Part shown: positions 1 to 7,959 of the stretch, in pieces
Numbering within the stretch: the stretch's first letter is position 1
Layout of the letters: each line of letters starts with the position of its first letter
DNA from: Kallotenue papyrolyticum
GTDB lineage: Bacteria > Chloroflexota > Chloroflexia > Chloroflexales > Kallotenuaceae
Direction: 5' to 3'
Assembly (NCBI RefSeq): GCF_000526415.1
Contig: NZ_JAGA01000004.1
Location: 124,001 to 188,000, forward strand
DNA: 64,000 nt
Notes under the pieces: model-generated
The model's input: only the letters and a program-made list of their open reading frames with translations
Told to the model about the DNA's origin: nothing
Databases searched by the model: none
Position numbers and translations under genes: made by a program

Positions 1-295
1 ACTGGATCAGCAGCGGCAGACAGCTACCGGCAGGATTAACGCGGTACTCACGGTAGAGCTTGGTCATCTCCTCGGCCAGCCGCTGCTGGTCACGGCCATA
101 CTTGCGCCGCAGCTCGGCCATCAGCGGCTGCAGCTCCTGCATCTTCTTGCTGGACTGCAGCTGTTTGATCGTCAGCGGCAGCATCGCCAGCCGCGTCAGG
201 ATCGTGAACAGAATAATGGCAATCCCTAGGTTGCCGGTCCAGGCCGTCAGGCTACTTAGCACATAGGCCAGAAAGTCAACAAACGCCGTCCACAT
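1..295 (-). CDS. yidC: YidC/Oxa1 membrane protein insertase, N-terminal part
   Basis: Membrane insertase that helps integrate and fold inner-membrane proteins, with or without SecYEG. Reading in from the window edge gives about 98 residues starting MWTAFVDFLAYVLSS. A first hydrophobic segment (about residues 18-42) is followed by a charged cytoplasmic stretch with QLQSSKKMQELQP and RRKYGRDQQRLAEEM, typical of the YidC/Oxa1 core after its first core helix. The ATG at 293-295 is preceded by AAGGAG at a good distance. There is no large periplasmic P1 domain, so it is the short Gram-positive-like form. The rest lies outside the window. Last visible gene of the rpmH-rnpA-yidD-yidC cluster. Confidence 0.93.
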   Translation of the reverse strand, partial: MWTAFVDFLAYVLSSLTAWTGNLGIAIILFTILTRLAMLPLTIKQLQSSKKMQELQPLMAELRRKYGRDQQRLAEEMTKLYREYRVNPAGSCLPLLIQ

Positions 296-381
296 CGAAG
301 TGTGTTCTCCTTCCACCACCGTTTGATCTGAATTATATGCGCGGTGGCGAGCCCGTGTTGCAGGCGGGTTGGGAGCACGCC

Positions 382-594
382 TCAGGGTACCGGATCATGG
401 CCGCCCTGCGCCCAGGGATGACAGCGCAGGATCCGGCGCGCCGTCAGGAAGCCTCCCTTGATCAATCCATACCGCTCGATCGCCTCATAGCCATACTGGG
501 AACAGGTAGGTGTGTAGATGCAGCTTGGCGGAGTGAGCGGTGAGATGAAGCGCTGATAGAAGCGAATCAGACCCAGCGCGATCCACCGGCCCAT
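382..594 (-). CDS. yidD: Membrane protein insertion efficiency factor YidD
   Basis: Small membrane-associated protein (70 aa) that assists YidC/Sec-dependent insertion. Diagnostic family features are visible: the amphipathic start [32 protein letters not shown] with the paired cysteines, and the RRILRCHPW block followed by GG. Length matches the family. The start codon lies 110 nt inside the 3' end of rnpA in another frame, so the two genes overlap strongly. It is followed 86 nt later by yidC, the usual order. Confidence 0.93.
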   Translation of the reverse strand: MGRWIALGLIRFYQRFISPLTPPSCIYTPTCSQYGYEAIERYGLIKGGFLTARRILRCHPWAQGGHDPVP

Positions 595-964
595 GCGTTA
601 CCTCTCCTTCGCGTCCACCGCCGGGCGGATCGACCCAGAGACCAGCGCGGCGCAACACCTCGGCAACCGCCTGAAGCAGATCGGAGAAGGACGCGTGCAG
701 CACCGACGCGCGCACGACAAAGACCAGATCATACCCCGGCGCGATGTGGGGGTACACCAGGCGCACCGCCTCGCGCAGCCGGCGCTTGGCGCGGTTGCGA
801 TCGTGCGCCTTACCCAGGCGCTTGCCGACCACGAAGCCACAGCGCGTCCGGCCCACGCGGTTGCGCGCGCCGGTCAAAACGAACAACGGGTGCGACCAGG
901 ACATACCGCCGCGGCGCACCCGCTGAAATTGCTCCGGTCGTTGCAGCCGCTGGCTACGCCGCAT
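485..964 (-). CDS. rnpA: Ribonuclease P protein component
   Basis: Protein subunit of RNase P, which helps the catalytic RNA remove 5' leaders from tRNA precursors. The family signature is present: [19 protein letters not shown] (about residues 43-61), matching the conserved basic helix. Family members usually end near residue 115-125; this frame stays open to 159 residues. The last ~36 residues lie over the start of yidD and look non-conserved (Leu/His-rich). The ATG at 964 sits 12 nt after the rpmH stop, with AGGA about 8 nt upstream. Confidence 0.93.
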   Translation of the reverse strand: MRRSQRLQRPEQFQRVRRGGMSWSHPLFVLTGARNRVGRTRCGFVVGKRLGKAHDRNRAKRRLREAVRLVYPHIAPGYDLVFVVRASVLHASFSDLLQAVAEVLRRAGLWVDPPGGGREGEVTHGPVDRAGSDSLLSALHLTAHSAKLHLHTYLFPVWL

Positions 965-976
965 GCTGCATCCTGC

Positions 977-1150
977 TTAGCGATGGCCGCGCGGAATGCG
1001 CCGGCGTTCGTCGCTGACCGTCAGCTTCCAGCGGCCCTTGAGCCGACGCGCTTTGAGGACCAGGCGTCCTTTCGCCGTCGCCATGCGCGCCAAAAAGCCG
1101 TGCTTGCGGCGGCGCGGGATCCGCTTCGGCTGCCACGTTCGCTTGGGCAT
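977..1150 (-). CDS. rpmH: 50S ribosomal protein bL34
   Basis: Small basic ribosomal protein of the large subunit. It starts [19 protein letters not shown] and continues with [19 protein letters not shown], the canonical L34 pattern. It is 57 aa, slightly longer than the usual 44-50 because of a C-terminal tail ([16 protein letters not shown]). I chose the ATG at 1150 rather than the longer in-frame opening to 1246, because the family begins MKRT/MPKRT and a GAGGGGG ribosome-binding site lies upstream. First gene of the rnpA-yidD-yidC transcript. No dnaA gene or DnaA boxes were seen next to it. Confidence 0.95.
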   Translation of the reverse strand: MPKRTWQPKRIPRRRKHGFLARMATAKGRLVLKARRLKGRWKLTVSDERRRIPRGHR

Positions 1151-1273
1151 GAGTCTCTTAACCCCCTCAACAAAAAAATAGCGCGGCGGACGGGTGACAC
1201 ACAAAGAGCGTAGAGCTTGCTCCACGCCCCCTCTGCTTCGATCCAATTCGCCGTACGGGCGACGCGCCTCCTT

Positions 1274-1302
1274 ATTATACGGTCTCTGGCAGGCAGCGTC
1301 AA
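1274..1302 (-). promoter_or_regulatory. Sigma-70-type promoter of the rpmH operon
   Basis: On the minus strand, TTGACG (1297-1302) and TATAAT (1274-1279) are separated by exactly 17 nt. This is a near-consensus housekeeping promoter about 120 nt upstream of rpmH. It lies just beyond the stop codon of the KaiC-like gene upstream, so the ribosomal cluster has its own start. Confidence 0.85.
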
Positions 1303-1313
1303 ATGTGCGCGCG

Positions 1314-2729
1314 CTACTCCGGGCCCAGCACGTCGACCAGCGGCGTGGGCGAGACGTCGATCCCGCGCTCGCCGATGGTAAAGGGATGCGGCAGGCGCTC
1401 GTGGTTGCTGAAGCGCATTTTGAGCACCGTGAGCAGGTGGGTGCTGCGGTTGGGCACCAGGCGGTGTTGCAGCAGCAGCAGATTGTCGGCCAGCGCCGTC
1501 AGGTTTTTGGCTGCAAACGAGAGCTCGCGACCGACGATCGGATCGATCTCCTGGGTGATGTAGGAAGTCACGCCATGGTTGCGCAGCAGCGCGATCAACG
1601 CGGCAAAAAAGCTGTGGGCTCGCTTGTGCTCGATCAGCGGCCGCTCGATCTCGTTGAGACCGTCGATCACCAGCCGCCGAATCGGCTGCTCCGTCAACAG
1701 CGCGTCGATCTCCTGGGCCAGGAGATCAGCATTCAGGTCGGTCGCCAGATAGTGGCGCAGCAGCAGGCGCCCATCGTCAAGCGCTGCCTGGATCGGCAGG
1801 CCGAACATGGCACCCTTGGCCGCCAGTTGCTGTGGTGTTTCATGGAAGGTCACAAACAGCGCGTGCTCGCCCCGCGCGATGCCATCCATGACAAAGTGCA
1901 GGCCCAGCAGCGTCTTGCCGACACCATACGCGCCCGCGGCGATCGTTGCGCTGCCAATCGTGCATCCTCCGCCGAGCATCACATCCAGCGCCGCAATGCC
2001 AAAGCCGGCGCGCACCGGCGTCAGCGGCATATCCTGCGCGCTGACCAGCGCCTCCAGCAGCGGGTAGCAGGTCAGGCCGCGATCGTCCAGCACGAATGAA
2101 TGGCGCCCCAGCAACGGCTGCGTGCCCCGATGTTTGATCACCCGCAGGTAACGGGTGGTCTGCTCGCCGTGCACCTCCTGAGCCAGTTCCAACACGCCAT
2201 CCGCAGCCGACAGTTCGCCGATCTCCGCGTCGCCCAATGAGCCAAGATCATAGGTGACGATCAGCGTCGTACCCAGCAGGCTCATTTTGGAGCTGAGATC
2301 GTACAGAAATTGATGTGGCGCTGCCGGCGCCTGACTGGTCAGGCGAATGCCCTGAAAGCCATCAATGATCACCAGCGCGGCATGATGTTCGCGCGCTTCG
2401 CGCACAATCATGTCGGCAGCCGCGTCCGTGCCGCTGGCCAACGGGTATTGCAGGTTGAGCAGCTTGATGCGTTCGCCAACATCATCGGGCCGATAGAAGC
2501 GCAGCGTCTGGAGATTGGTGATCAGTTTGCTGTGCGGTTCGGCATAGGCCGTAATAAACAACACACGCTCGTCGCGCGCGGCGGCGGCAAAGGCGATCTG
2601 CGAGACCAGCACCGTTTTGCCTGTACCTGACCCACCCAGGATCAGAAACAAGGCATGCGGTACAATACCACCGCCCAGAATCCGGTCGAGATGGGGAACA
2701 CCGGTTGGAACCAGCTCAGGATGTTTCAT
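1314..2729 (-). CDS. KaiC-like double RecA-domain ATPase (copy 1)
   Basis: A 471-aa protein of two tandem RecA/KaiC domains. The first P-loop is GGSGTGKT (residues 32-39), with a Walker B-like LVIIDGF near 119-125. The second P-loop is GAYGVGKT (266-273), with RLVIDGLNE later. Each domain opens with the family's [11 protein letters not shown] or [11 protein letters not shown] signature. KaiC-family ATPases outside cyanobacteria usually act in signalling rather than as clocks. No kaiA or kaiB is present. A stand-alone receiver is divergent at 2996. A second KaiC-like/receiver pair at 17714-19578 shares the architecture with divergent sequence. The biochemical role is unknown. Confidence 0.88.
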   Translation of the reverse strand: MKHPELVPTGVPHLDRILGGGIVPHALFLILGGSGTGKTVLVSQIAFAAAARDERVLFITAYAEPHSKLITNLQTLRFYRPDDVGERIKLLNLQYPLASGTDAAADMIVREAREHHAALVIIDGFQGIRLTSQAPAAPHQFLYDLSSKMSLLGTTLIVTYDLGSLGDAEIGELSAADGVLELAQEVHGEQTTRYLRVIKHRGTQPLLGRHSFVLDDRGLTCYPLLEALVSAQDMPLTPVRAGFGIAALDVMLGGGCTIGSATIAAGAYGVGKTLLGLHFVMDGIARGEHALFVTFHETPQQLAAKGAMFGLPIQAALDDGRLLLRHYLATDLNADLLAQEIDALLTEQPIRRLVIDGLNEIERPLIEHKRAHSFFAALIALLRNHGVTSYITQEIDPIVGRELSFAAKNLTALADNLLLLQHRLVPNRSTHLLTVLKMRFSNHERLPHPFTIGERGIDVSPTPLVDVLGPE

Positions 2730-2788
2730 GCCCGCTGCTCTACTTCACTTCTCTTTTCCATCTGCCCATGCCGTGGGGGAGTACTCAT

Positions 2789-2816
2789 TGTATACTACTT
2801 GGTCACCCCTTGTCTA
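2789..2816 (-). promoter_or_regulatory. Possible promoter of the KaiC-like gene
   Basis: On the minus strand, TAGACA (2811-2816) and TATACA (2789-2794) are 16 nt apart, about 60 nt upstream of the start codon. A moderate match only. The rest of the 266-nt gap to the receiver gene shows A/T-rich patches near 2905-2925 that could hold the opposite promoter, but no clear pair of boxes. Confidence 0.4.
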
Positions 2817-2995
2817 GCACCATTTGGCGCCAGATGTTTGGCAGAGGAACACCCTGCCGTTGCTGCAATGGCTGCGCTGCCGCCAACCATGCCGGACACA
2901 TCCCTATAGTACACTATATACTTATGGAGTGCGATGGCGTATTTCTTGCAGCGCACCGCCCGAAAAGAAGCGCCTAACCACATCAGGGATGATCT

Positions 2996-3340
2996 ATGCG
3001 CGTGCTGGTCGTCGATGACGAGATCGCGATCACCGATCTGCTCGCCGATGTGTTGAGCGATGAGGGATACGAAGTAGCTAAGGCCCACGATGGCCGCACT
3101 GCGCTTGCCATGTTGCGCGACGGACTTCGGCCCCAGGTGATTATTACTGATTTGATGATGCCTAATCTGGATGGCATTGCCCTCTACCATGCCATCCGCG
3201 ATGAGTTTCCCGATGCCCAGATCGGGGTCATTTTGATGAGCGCCGGCAAACAAACCCGCGTGCAGGATTCACGGGTTGTGTTTCTGCCCAAGCCGTTCAG
3301 CATCATGGATCTGTTGGACGCGATCGAGCGCCTGGCCTGA
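2996..3340 (+). CDS. Stand-alone response-regulator receiver domain
   Basis: A 114-aa CheY-like receiver without an output domain. It has the acidic pocket (DDE, residues 7-9), the phospho-acceptor Asp52 in TDLMMPNLDG, Ser82 at the Thr/Ser switch position (LMSAGK) and Lys99 in FLPKPF. It presumably receives phosphate from an unseen kinase and acts by protein contact. It is divergent from the KaiC-like gene at 1314-2729. The second KaiC-like gene is co-transcribed with a similar receiver, which suggests the pairing is functional. Its partner cannot be told from sequence. Confidence 0.9.
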   Translation: MRVLVVDDEIAITDLLADVLSDEGYEVAKAHDGRTALAMLRDGLRPQVIITDLMMPNLDGIALYHAIRDEFPDAQIGVILMSAGKQTRVQDSRVVFLPKPFSIMDLLDAIERLA

Positions 3341-3342
3341 CA

Positions 3343-3484
3343 GCGCGGTGGCGCCCGCCGACGTTGCGCCCGCACCACCCCTGTGGTATACCACCGCCCT
3401 ATCCCCTGGTCACAGCGGTGGTGCATGCCGACGTTGCGCCCGCACCACCCTTGTGGTATAACACCGCCCTATCCCCTGGTCACA
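3343..3484 (+). repeat. Tandem 70-bp duplication carrying two copies of a promoter
   Basis: Two direct copies, about 3357-3426 and 3427-3484 with a 70-bp period, are nearly identical. The preceding ~15 nt are similar as well. Each copy contains TTGCGC, a 17-nt spacer and TATACC or TATAAC (3364-3392 and 3434-3462). The unit also has a GGTGG/CCACC inverted repeat that could be an operator. It sits between the receiver gene and the secreted protein gene. Confidence 0.85.
3434..3462 (+). promoter_or_regulatory. Downstream copy of the duplicated promoter
   Basis: TTGCGC (3434-3439), 17 nt, TATAAC (3457-3462), about 65 nt before the start of the secreted protein gene. The upstream copy (3364-3392) ends in TATACC, so the downstream copy is closer to consensus and is probably the stronger one. 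Confidence 0.6.
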
Positions 3485-3526
3485 CCGGTCAGCCTACCCC
3501 GAGCGATGAGGGAGAAAGGAGTCTGC

Positions 3527-5200
3527 ATGTCGATGATCATCCGCATCACGCTGGCGCTCAGCATCACCCTGCTCAGCGTTACCGCCTATGCTGCCGGCGA
3601 TGTGCGCCGTGAGGCGTCGGAAAGCGTTGGCGGCGTGCGCTACGAGGCCAAGCATCCCAGCTTGGCCCTCAGCGGCAGCAATCTGGCGCTGGCGTATACC
3701 GACGGCAACGCGCTCCTGGCGCTCAAGCCCGGCGCCAGCGCGGGCTTTCCTAGCACTAGCGTGCTGGGACGCACCGACAGTCCAACCTATTTCAATCATA
3801 CGGTTGCCAGCGGTCCACAGCCGGATCTGTTCCACAGCGCCTGGGTAGAACAGGGCCGGCGCGTACTGTACCGCGCCAGCAATGGTCGCCAGAGCGTGAT
3901 CGCCGATGGGCAAAACTTCGCCCACTATGTCGATCTGGTCGTCGCCAGCAGCGGCGCGTTGCTGGCGATCTGGCGCACGCTGGACGATACCGCCGCGCTG
4001 CTGGTCAGCGTCTCCGCCGACGGCACAGGCTGGAGCGCGCCGGTACGCGTGCCGCTGCCATCCCCGCCGCGCAATCGGCCACGGCTGGCAGCCGGTCCCA
4101 ACAACGAGCTGTACCTGATCGCCGGCCTGAACAACGGCGACATCGTCAGCGGGCGCTGGAACGGCACGAACTTCGACATCGCGTCGGTAAGCAGCGATCC
4201 GGCCTATGAAGCCGATCCGACCATCACGGTCGCACCCAACGGCACGCTCTATGCCGCTTGGCGCGTGGTGGGCGCGGCACCGGTCTGGGCCGAGCGCACC
4301 GCGCGCGGCTGGAACGTCCAGGCACTCGGTCCGGGCGAGGCAGCCGGCCCGGTGGCTATCAACGCCGATGCCGGCGGCAATCTGCATGTCGCCTGGTCGA
4401 GCAACAACGGCGGCAACGCGCAAGAGATCTTCTACCGCGTCCGACCGGCGGGCGAGCAGTGGAGCGCGACCGTCAACGTCTCCGGCAACGGCGCGGTCTA
4501 TGATACCAACGTCGCGGTCCTGGGCGTGAGCGGCAACCCGATCGTGGCGCATGTCGCCTTTGAAAGCTTCCCCGCCGGCGGCGGGATCGATCTGCGCTAC
4601 GCGCGGCTGGTCACGCCTACCGACGCGCCACCGGCCAATGGACGCTTCTTCCCGGAAACCGGCCAGACGGTGAGTGGACGGCTGTTGCAGTTCTGGGAGC
4701 AGAACGGCGGCCTGCCGGTCTTCGGCCTGCCGCTCAACGCCGAAGCGGTACGTCAGACGCTGGACGGCACCTACCGCATGCAGCTCTTCGAGCGCAACCG
4801 TCTGGAGCTCCATCCCGAAAACCCGGCGCCCTACGATGTGCTGCTGGGCCGCCTGGGCACCGATCTGCTCTACCGCCAGGGTCGGCCCTGGGAGACACTG
4901 CCGCGCGAGCAGCCCAAGCCCGGCTGCCTGTACTTCCAGGAAACGCAGCACAACCTGTGCGAGCCGTTTCTGAGCTACTGGCGCAGCCATGGGCTGGAGC
5001 TGGGCGATCGGGGCGTCAGCTTCCGCGAGTCGCTGGCGCTCTTCGGCTTCCCGGTAACTACGCCGGCGATGGAGACCAACAGCAGCGGGCATACCGTGTT
5101 GACGCAGTGGTTCGAGCGCGCGCGCTTCGAATACCATCCCGCCAATCCCGACCCCTACAAGGTGCTGTTGGGACGCCTCGGCGCCGAAACCGGGCAGTAG
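3527..5200 (+). CDS. Secreted beta-propeller-like protein with Chloroflexota C-terminal repeats
   Basis: 557 aa with a clear signal peptide (hydrophobic IIRITLALSITLLSVTAYA, cleavage after AYAA). Residues ~35-360 contain repeated short beta-motifs (for example NGTLYAAWRVV, GGNLHVAWSSNNGG) like sialidase/BNR-type propellers. The C-terminal ~190 residues hold two copies of a module: RFFPETGQTVSG..FWEQNGGLPVFGLPL..LFERNRLELHPEN..VLLGRLG, and a second ending WFERARFEYHPANPDPYKVLLGRLG. This module is widespread in Chloroflexota exported proteins, function unknown. The ATG at 3527 follows AAAGGAG by 5 nt; an in-frame start at 3383 lies inside the promoter repeat and is rejected. Confidence 0.85.
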   Translation: MSMIIRITLALSITLLSVTAYAAGDVRREASESVGGVRYEAKHPSLALSGSNLALAYTDGNALLALKPGASAGFPSTSVLGRTDSPTYFNHTVASGPQPDLFHSAWVEQGRRVLYRASNGRQSVIADGQNFAHYVDLVVASSGALLAIWRTLDDTAALLVSVSADGTGWSAPVRVPLPSPPRNRPRLAAGPNNELYLIAGLNNGDIVSGRWNGTNFDIASVSSDPAYEADPTITVAPNGTLYAAWRVVGAAPVWAERTARGWNVQALGPGEAAGPVAINADAGGNLHVAWSSNNGGNAQEIFYRVRPAGEQWSATVNVSGNGAVYDTNVAVLGVSGNPIVAHVAFESFPAGGGIDLRYARLVTPTDAPPANGRFFPETGQTVSGRLLQFWEQNGGLPVFGLPLNAEAVRQTLDGTYRMQLFERNRLELHPENPAPYDVLLGRLGTDLLYRQGRPWETLPREQPKPGCLYFQETQHNLCEPFLSYWRSHGLELGDRGVSFRESLALFGFPVTTPAMETNSSGHTVLTQWFERARFEYHPANPDPYKVLLGRLGAETGQ

Positions 5201-5218
5201 GCGGCGGGCGCCCCCCCG

Positions 5219-5256
5219 CGCCTCGTGGAACGACGTCGCTGTCGTTCCGCGAGGCG
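5219..5256. terminator. Hairpin between convergent genes, possible bidirectional terminator
   Basis: A 16-bp stem with one mismatch (CGCCTCG.GGAACGAC against GTCGTTCC.CGAGGCG) and a 6-nt loop lies between the stop codons of the secreted protein gene and the desaturase gene. There is no strong T-run, so factor-independent termination is uncertain. Confidence 0.6.
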
Positions 5257-5268
5257 CTGCGCTCCAGG

Positions 5269-6786
5269 CTAGGCCGCGCCGACCGGCGCCATGGGCGGTG
5301 CATAGCCACCACAGATCAGCTTCTCGGCGATGCGCGCCGTGGACAGCACACCCGGCAGACCGGCGCCCGGGTGCGTGCCGGCGCCAACAAAGTAGAGGTT
5401 GGGGACATCCTCGCTGCGGTTGTGTGGGCGGAAGTAGGCCGATTGGCGTAGCAACGGCTCGACCGAAAAGGCGCTGCCCAGGTACGAGTTCAGCGTTTCG
5501 TAAAAGTGCAGCGGCGTGATCATATGCTCGGTCACCAGGTGACGCTGGAGATCGGGCAGGTAGTGCTGCTCCAGGAAGCGCATGATCCGGTCGCGATAGG
5601 GGCGTGCCTGAACACGCCAGTCGGTGCCGTCGCCCAGGTGCGGCACCGGCGCCAGCACATAGAAGGCTTCGCAGCCCGGCGGCGCCAGCGACGGATCGGT
5701 CAGCGTGGGCATGTGCAGATAGAGCGAGAAATCATCGGCCAACCGCTTGCGTGTAAAGATATCGTCCAACAACGGCTTGTAGCGCGGACCGAGGATGATA
5801 TCGTGGTGTTTGAGCTGCGGGCCGTCCGTGCCGCGATACTGCCGATCGGTGCCGAAGTAGATCACCACCAGCGACATGGAGTAGCGCGTGCGCGCCAGGC
5901 GCGCATCGGTCCAGGTGCGGCGGTAGCGCGGCGGCAGCAGCTTGTGGTAGGCGAAGCCGACCTCGCCGTTGCACACCACCACATCGGCGCGTTCTTCGCG
6001 GCCATCGGCCAGACGCACACCGCGCGCGCGGCCTCGCGCATCGATCAGGATCTCCTCTACCTCACAGTTCAGGCGCAACTCGCCGCCGATCTCGGTCAGC
6101 AGCCGCACCAGCGCCTGCACCAGCGCGCCGGTGCCGCCCATAGCGAAGAACACGCCCCATTTGCGCTCCAGAAAATGGATTAGCGTGTAGATCGACGTGG
6201 TTTGGAACGGGTTCCCGCCCACCAGCAGTGGATGGAACGAGAGCACCTGGCGCACGCGCTCGTCGCGCACGAACTGGCTAACAAACCCATACACCGTACG
6301 GTAGGATTGCAGGCGGATCATGGCCGGGACGATGCGCGCCATGTCCCAGGCGTGGAGAAAGGGTTGATCGCTCAGGCGCATAAACCCGACCTCAAAGATG
6401 CGCTCGGTGCGGCGCACAAACTCGCGATAGCCGGGGACATCGGCCGGGTTGAAGCGCGCAATCTGTTCGGCCATGCGCTCGGAATCGCCGGTGTAGTCGA
6501 AGGTCGCGCCGTCGTGGAAGAAGATGCGGTAGAAGGGATCGACCGGTACCAACTGCACATAGTCTTGCATACGCCGACCGCAGTCAGTAAACAGCTCCTC
6601 GATCAGCCAGGGCGCAGTGATCACCGTTGGTCCGCCGTCGAAGCGAAAGCCGTCCTGCTCGTACACATAGGCGCGGCCACCCGGCTTGTCGCGTTTCTCC
6701 AGCACCAGCACCTCGTGGCCGCGCCGCCGGAGGCGAATCGCCGCTGCCAGCCCACCAAAGCCGCTGCCGATTACTACAATGCGCAT
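5269..6786 (-). CDS. CrtI-type phytoene desaturase family FAD oxidoreductase
   Basis: A 505-aa flavoprotein of the CrtI family (carotenoid desaturases and isomerases). The N-terminal Rossmann motif is GSGFGG (residues 7-12) in VVIGSGFGGLAAAIRL, followed by LEKRDKPGGRA. The family-specific C-terminal block LYFVGAGTHPGAGLPGVL binds the FAD end. It likely desaturates phytoene or a related carotenoid at the membrane. No other carotenoid gene (crtB, crtY) lies nearby, so the exact substrate is open. The ATG at 6786 is preceded by GGGAG at 8 nt; the frame is open further upstream, but that stretch lacks family homology. Confidence 0.88.
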   Translation of the reverse strand: MRIVVIGSGFGGLAAAIRLRRRGHEVLVLEKRDKPGGRAYVYEQDGFRFDGGPTVITAPWLIEELFTDCGRRMQDYVQLVPVDPFYRIFFHDGATFDYTGDSERMAEQIARFNPADVPGYREFVRRTERIFEVGFMRLSDQPFLHAWDMARIVPAMIRLQSYRTVYGFVSQFVRDERVRQVLSFHPLLVGGNPFQTTSIYTLIHFLERKWGVFFAMGGTGALVQALVRLLTEIGGELRLNCEVEEILIDARGRARGVRLADGREERADVVVCNGEVGFAYHKLLPPRYRRTWTDARLARTRYSMSLVVIYFGTDRQYRGTDGPQLKHHDIILGPRYKPLLDDIFTRKRLADDFSLYLHMPTLTDPSLAPPGCEAFYVLAPVPHLGDGTDWRVQARPYRDRIMRFLEQHYLPDLQRHLVTEHMITPLHFYETLNSYLGSAFSVEPLLRQSAYFRPHNRSEDVPNLYFVGAGTHPGAGLPGVLSTARIAEKLICGGYAPPMAPVGAA

Positions 6787-6850
6787 AATGTTGCTCCCAC
6801 TGCAGGGTAGGGTCTCTCCAGGTAGTGTACAGGGTTTCACGCGGCACATG

Positions 6851-6879
6851 TTCCATCGCTGCGCACAACCTGCTATCAT
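6851..6879 (+). promoter_or_regulatory. Possible promoter giving a leaderless mRNA
   Basis: TTCCAT (6851-6856), 17 nt, TATCAT (6874-6879). The expected start of transcription falls at the ATG at 6886, and no ribosome-binding site lies in front of that ATG. The -35 box is weak, so this is tentative. Confidence 0.4.
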
Positions 6880-6885
6880 ATAGTT

Positions 6886-7572
6886 ATGGCCGAGACGCAA
6901 TCTCCCGTCAGCGACGAAGCCCGCGGCCTGGTACGCGCCGGACAGGCGGCCATGCGCGTGGGCGATTACGAAGCGGCGCGCACAGCGTTTGAGCGCGCAG
7001 CAGCCCTGGAACCGAACAATCAGGAAGCGCGTGATGGGCTGCGCGAGGCGCAGCGGCGCCTGCAGCAGGCACAGCGCCCGGCGGCGGAGGAGCAGGTGGA
7101 ATACTGCTACCGCCATCCCAACGTTGAAACGGCGCTGCACTGCACCGCCTGCGGCCGTCCGATCTGTGCACGCTGCTCGACGCCAGCAGCAGTGGGGCAG
7201 CTCTGCCCCGAATGTCGGCGCGGACGCCGTCCGATCAACTACCAGGTTGCGCCGCTCGACCTGATCAAAGGCGCGCTGGTGGGACTGGTCGTCGCCACGC
7301 TGGTCACGGCGCTGGTCGGCTTCATCGGCGCGTTTCTGGGCTTGTTCCTGTTCCTACTGATCTTCGCCATCGGCCCGGCGGCAGCCGAGATCATCGTACG
7401 CAGCGTGGAGTGGGCTACCGGCAACAAGCGTGGTCGCCCGATCCAGATCACGGTTGGCACGGCGATGGTGCTGGGTGGTGTGCTCGCCTACCTGTTCGCG
7501 CCGGTCAATCCGCTGGCGGTGCTGCTGTTTCTGCTGGTCGGCGTCAGCACCGCGGTTGCGCGCTTGCGCTAG
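6886..7572 (+). CDS. TPR and zinc-ribbon/B-box-like membrane protein
   Basis: 228 aa in three parts. A TPR-like helical repeat covers about residues 14-60 (RAGQAAMRVGDYEAARTAF). Then comes a cysteine-rich B-box-like zinc module with Cys74, His77, Cys86, Cys89, Cys94, Cys97, Cys107 and Cys110. A hydrophobic region follows, with two or three membrane segments (about 125-170 and 190-225). The zinc ligands match the pattern seen in bacterial rhomboid- or Yip-associated B-box domains. Function unknown; probably a membrane-anchored protein-interaction module facing the cytoplasm. Divergent from the desaturase gene. Confidence 0.75.
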   Translation: MAETQSPVSDEARGLVRAGQAAMRVGDYEAARTAFERAAALEPNNQEARDGLREAQRRLQQAQRPAAEEQVEYCYRHPNVETALHCTACGRPICARCSTPAAVGQLCPECRRGRRPINYQVAPLDLIKGALVGLVVATLVTALVGFIGAFLGLFLFLLIFAIGPAAAEIIVRSVEWATGNKRGRPIQITVGTAMVLGGVLAYLFAPVNPLAVLLFLLVGVSTAVARLR

Positions 7573-7619
7573 GCGCGGTAGGATCTGCCCCCTAAGTCGT
7601 TCGCACAAAGGGGAGAAGC

Positions 7620-7850
7620 ATGCACACACGACGATGGCTCATGGCAGCCGGCGCGCTGCTCGTCGGCCTCAGCGCCTGTAGCGCGCCCAACAACCGTGCA
7701 CCCAGTCCTGCGCCCGACGGCGCGGCCAGCCCGGCGGCCTACCCCGCGCCCGCACAATCGCCTGCCGCACCGGAGTCGCAGGGCTATCCCGCGCCGGCAT
7801 CGGAGGCGCCGACACCGGCGGCCTATCCCGCGCCCAGCCCCTCGCCCTAG
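7620..7850 (+). CDS. Small proline-rich lipoprotein
   Basis: A 76-aa protein with a signal peptide and lipobox GLSAC (Cys20), so it is likely lipid-anchored outside the membrane. The mature part is almost entirely Pro/Ala/Ser with repeats of the AYPAP and GYPAP type, and probably extends from the membrane as an unstructured tail. AAAGGGGAGAAGC precedes the ATG. It occupies the position just before nusA where rimP is often found in other bacteria; rimP is not in this window. Function unknown. Confidence 0.75.
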   Translation: MHTRRWLMAAGALLVGLSACSAPNNRAPSPAPDGAASPAAYPAPAQSPAAPESQGYPAPASEAPTPAAYPAPSPSP

Positions 7851-7879
7851 TTGCAAAGCCAGGCGGGCGATGGTATACT
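7851..7879 (+). promoter_or_regulatory. Promoter of the nusA-rnpM-infB operon
   Basis: TTGCAA (7851-7856), exactly 17 nt, TATACT (7874-7879). It begins right after the lipoprotein stop codon and gives a leader of about 75 nt before nusA. Confidence 0.8.
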
Positions 7880-7904
7880 GCCATGTACGAGATACGTCGT
7901 GCCG

Positions 7905-7931
7905 AAACGTGGGTGTCCCCCACGTTTTCTC
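7905..7931 (+). terminator. Terminator-like hairpin in the nusA leader (candidate attenuator)
   Basis: AAACGTGGG (7905-7913) pairs with CCCACGTTT (7919-7927) around a 5-nt loop and runs into TTTCTCTTGTT. It lies between the operon promoter and the nusA start codon, so any transcript must read through it. NusA affects pausing and termination, so feedback on its own operon is plausible. Confidence 0.65.
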
Positions 7932-7959
7932 TTGTTGACGGTCGGAAGCGAAGGGAACC

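Noticed and set aside
1151-1313. Replication origin (oriC) next to rpmH
   Set aside because: No dnaA gene and no recognisable TTATCCACA boxes or A/T-rich unwinding region; the gap only holds the rpmH promoter.
3494-5137. Long minus-strand ORF antisense to the secreted protein
   Set aside because: Composition is Arg/Ala/Gln-rich with no motifs; it is a high-GC shadow frame of the plus-strand gene, which has a signal peptide and known repeats.
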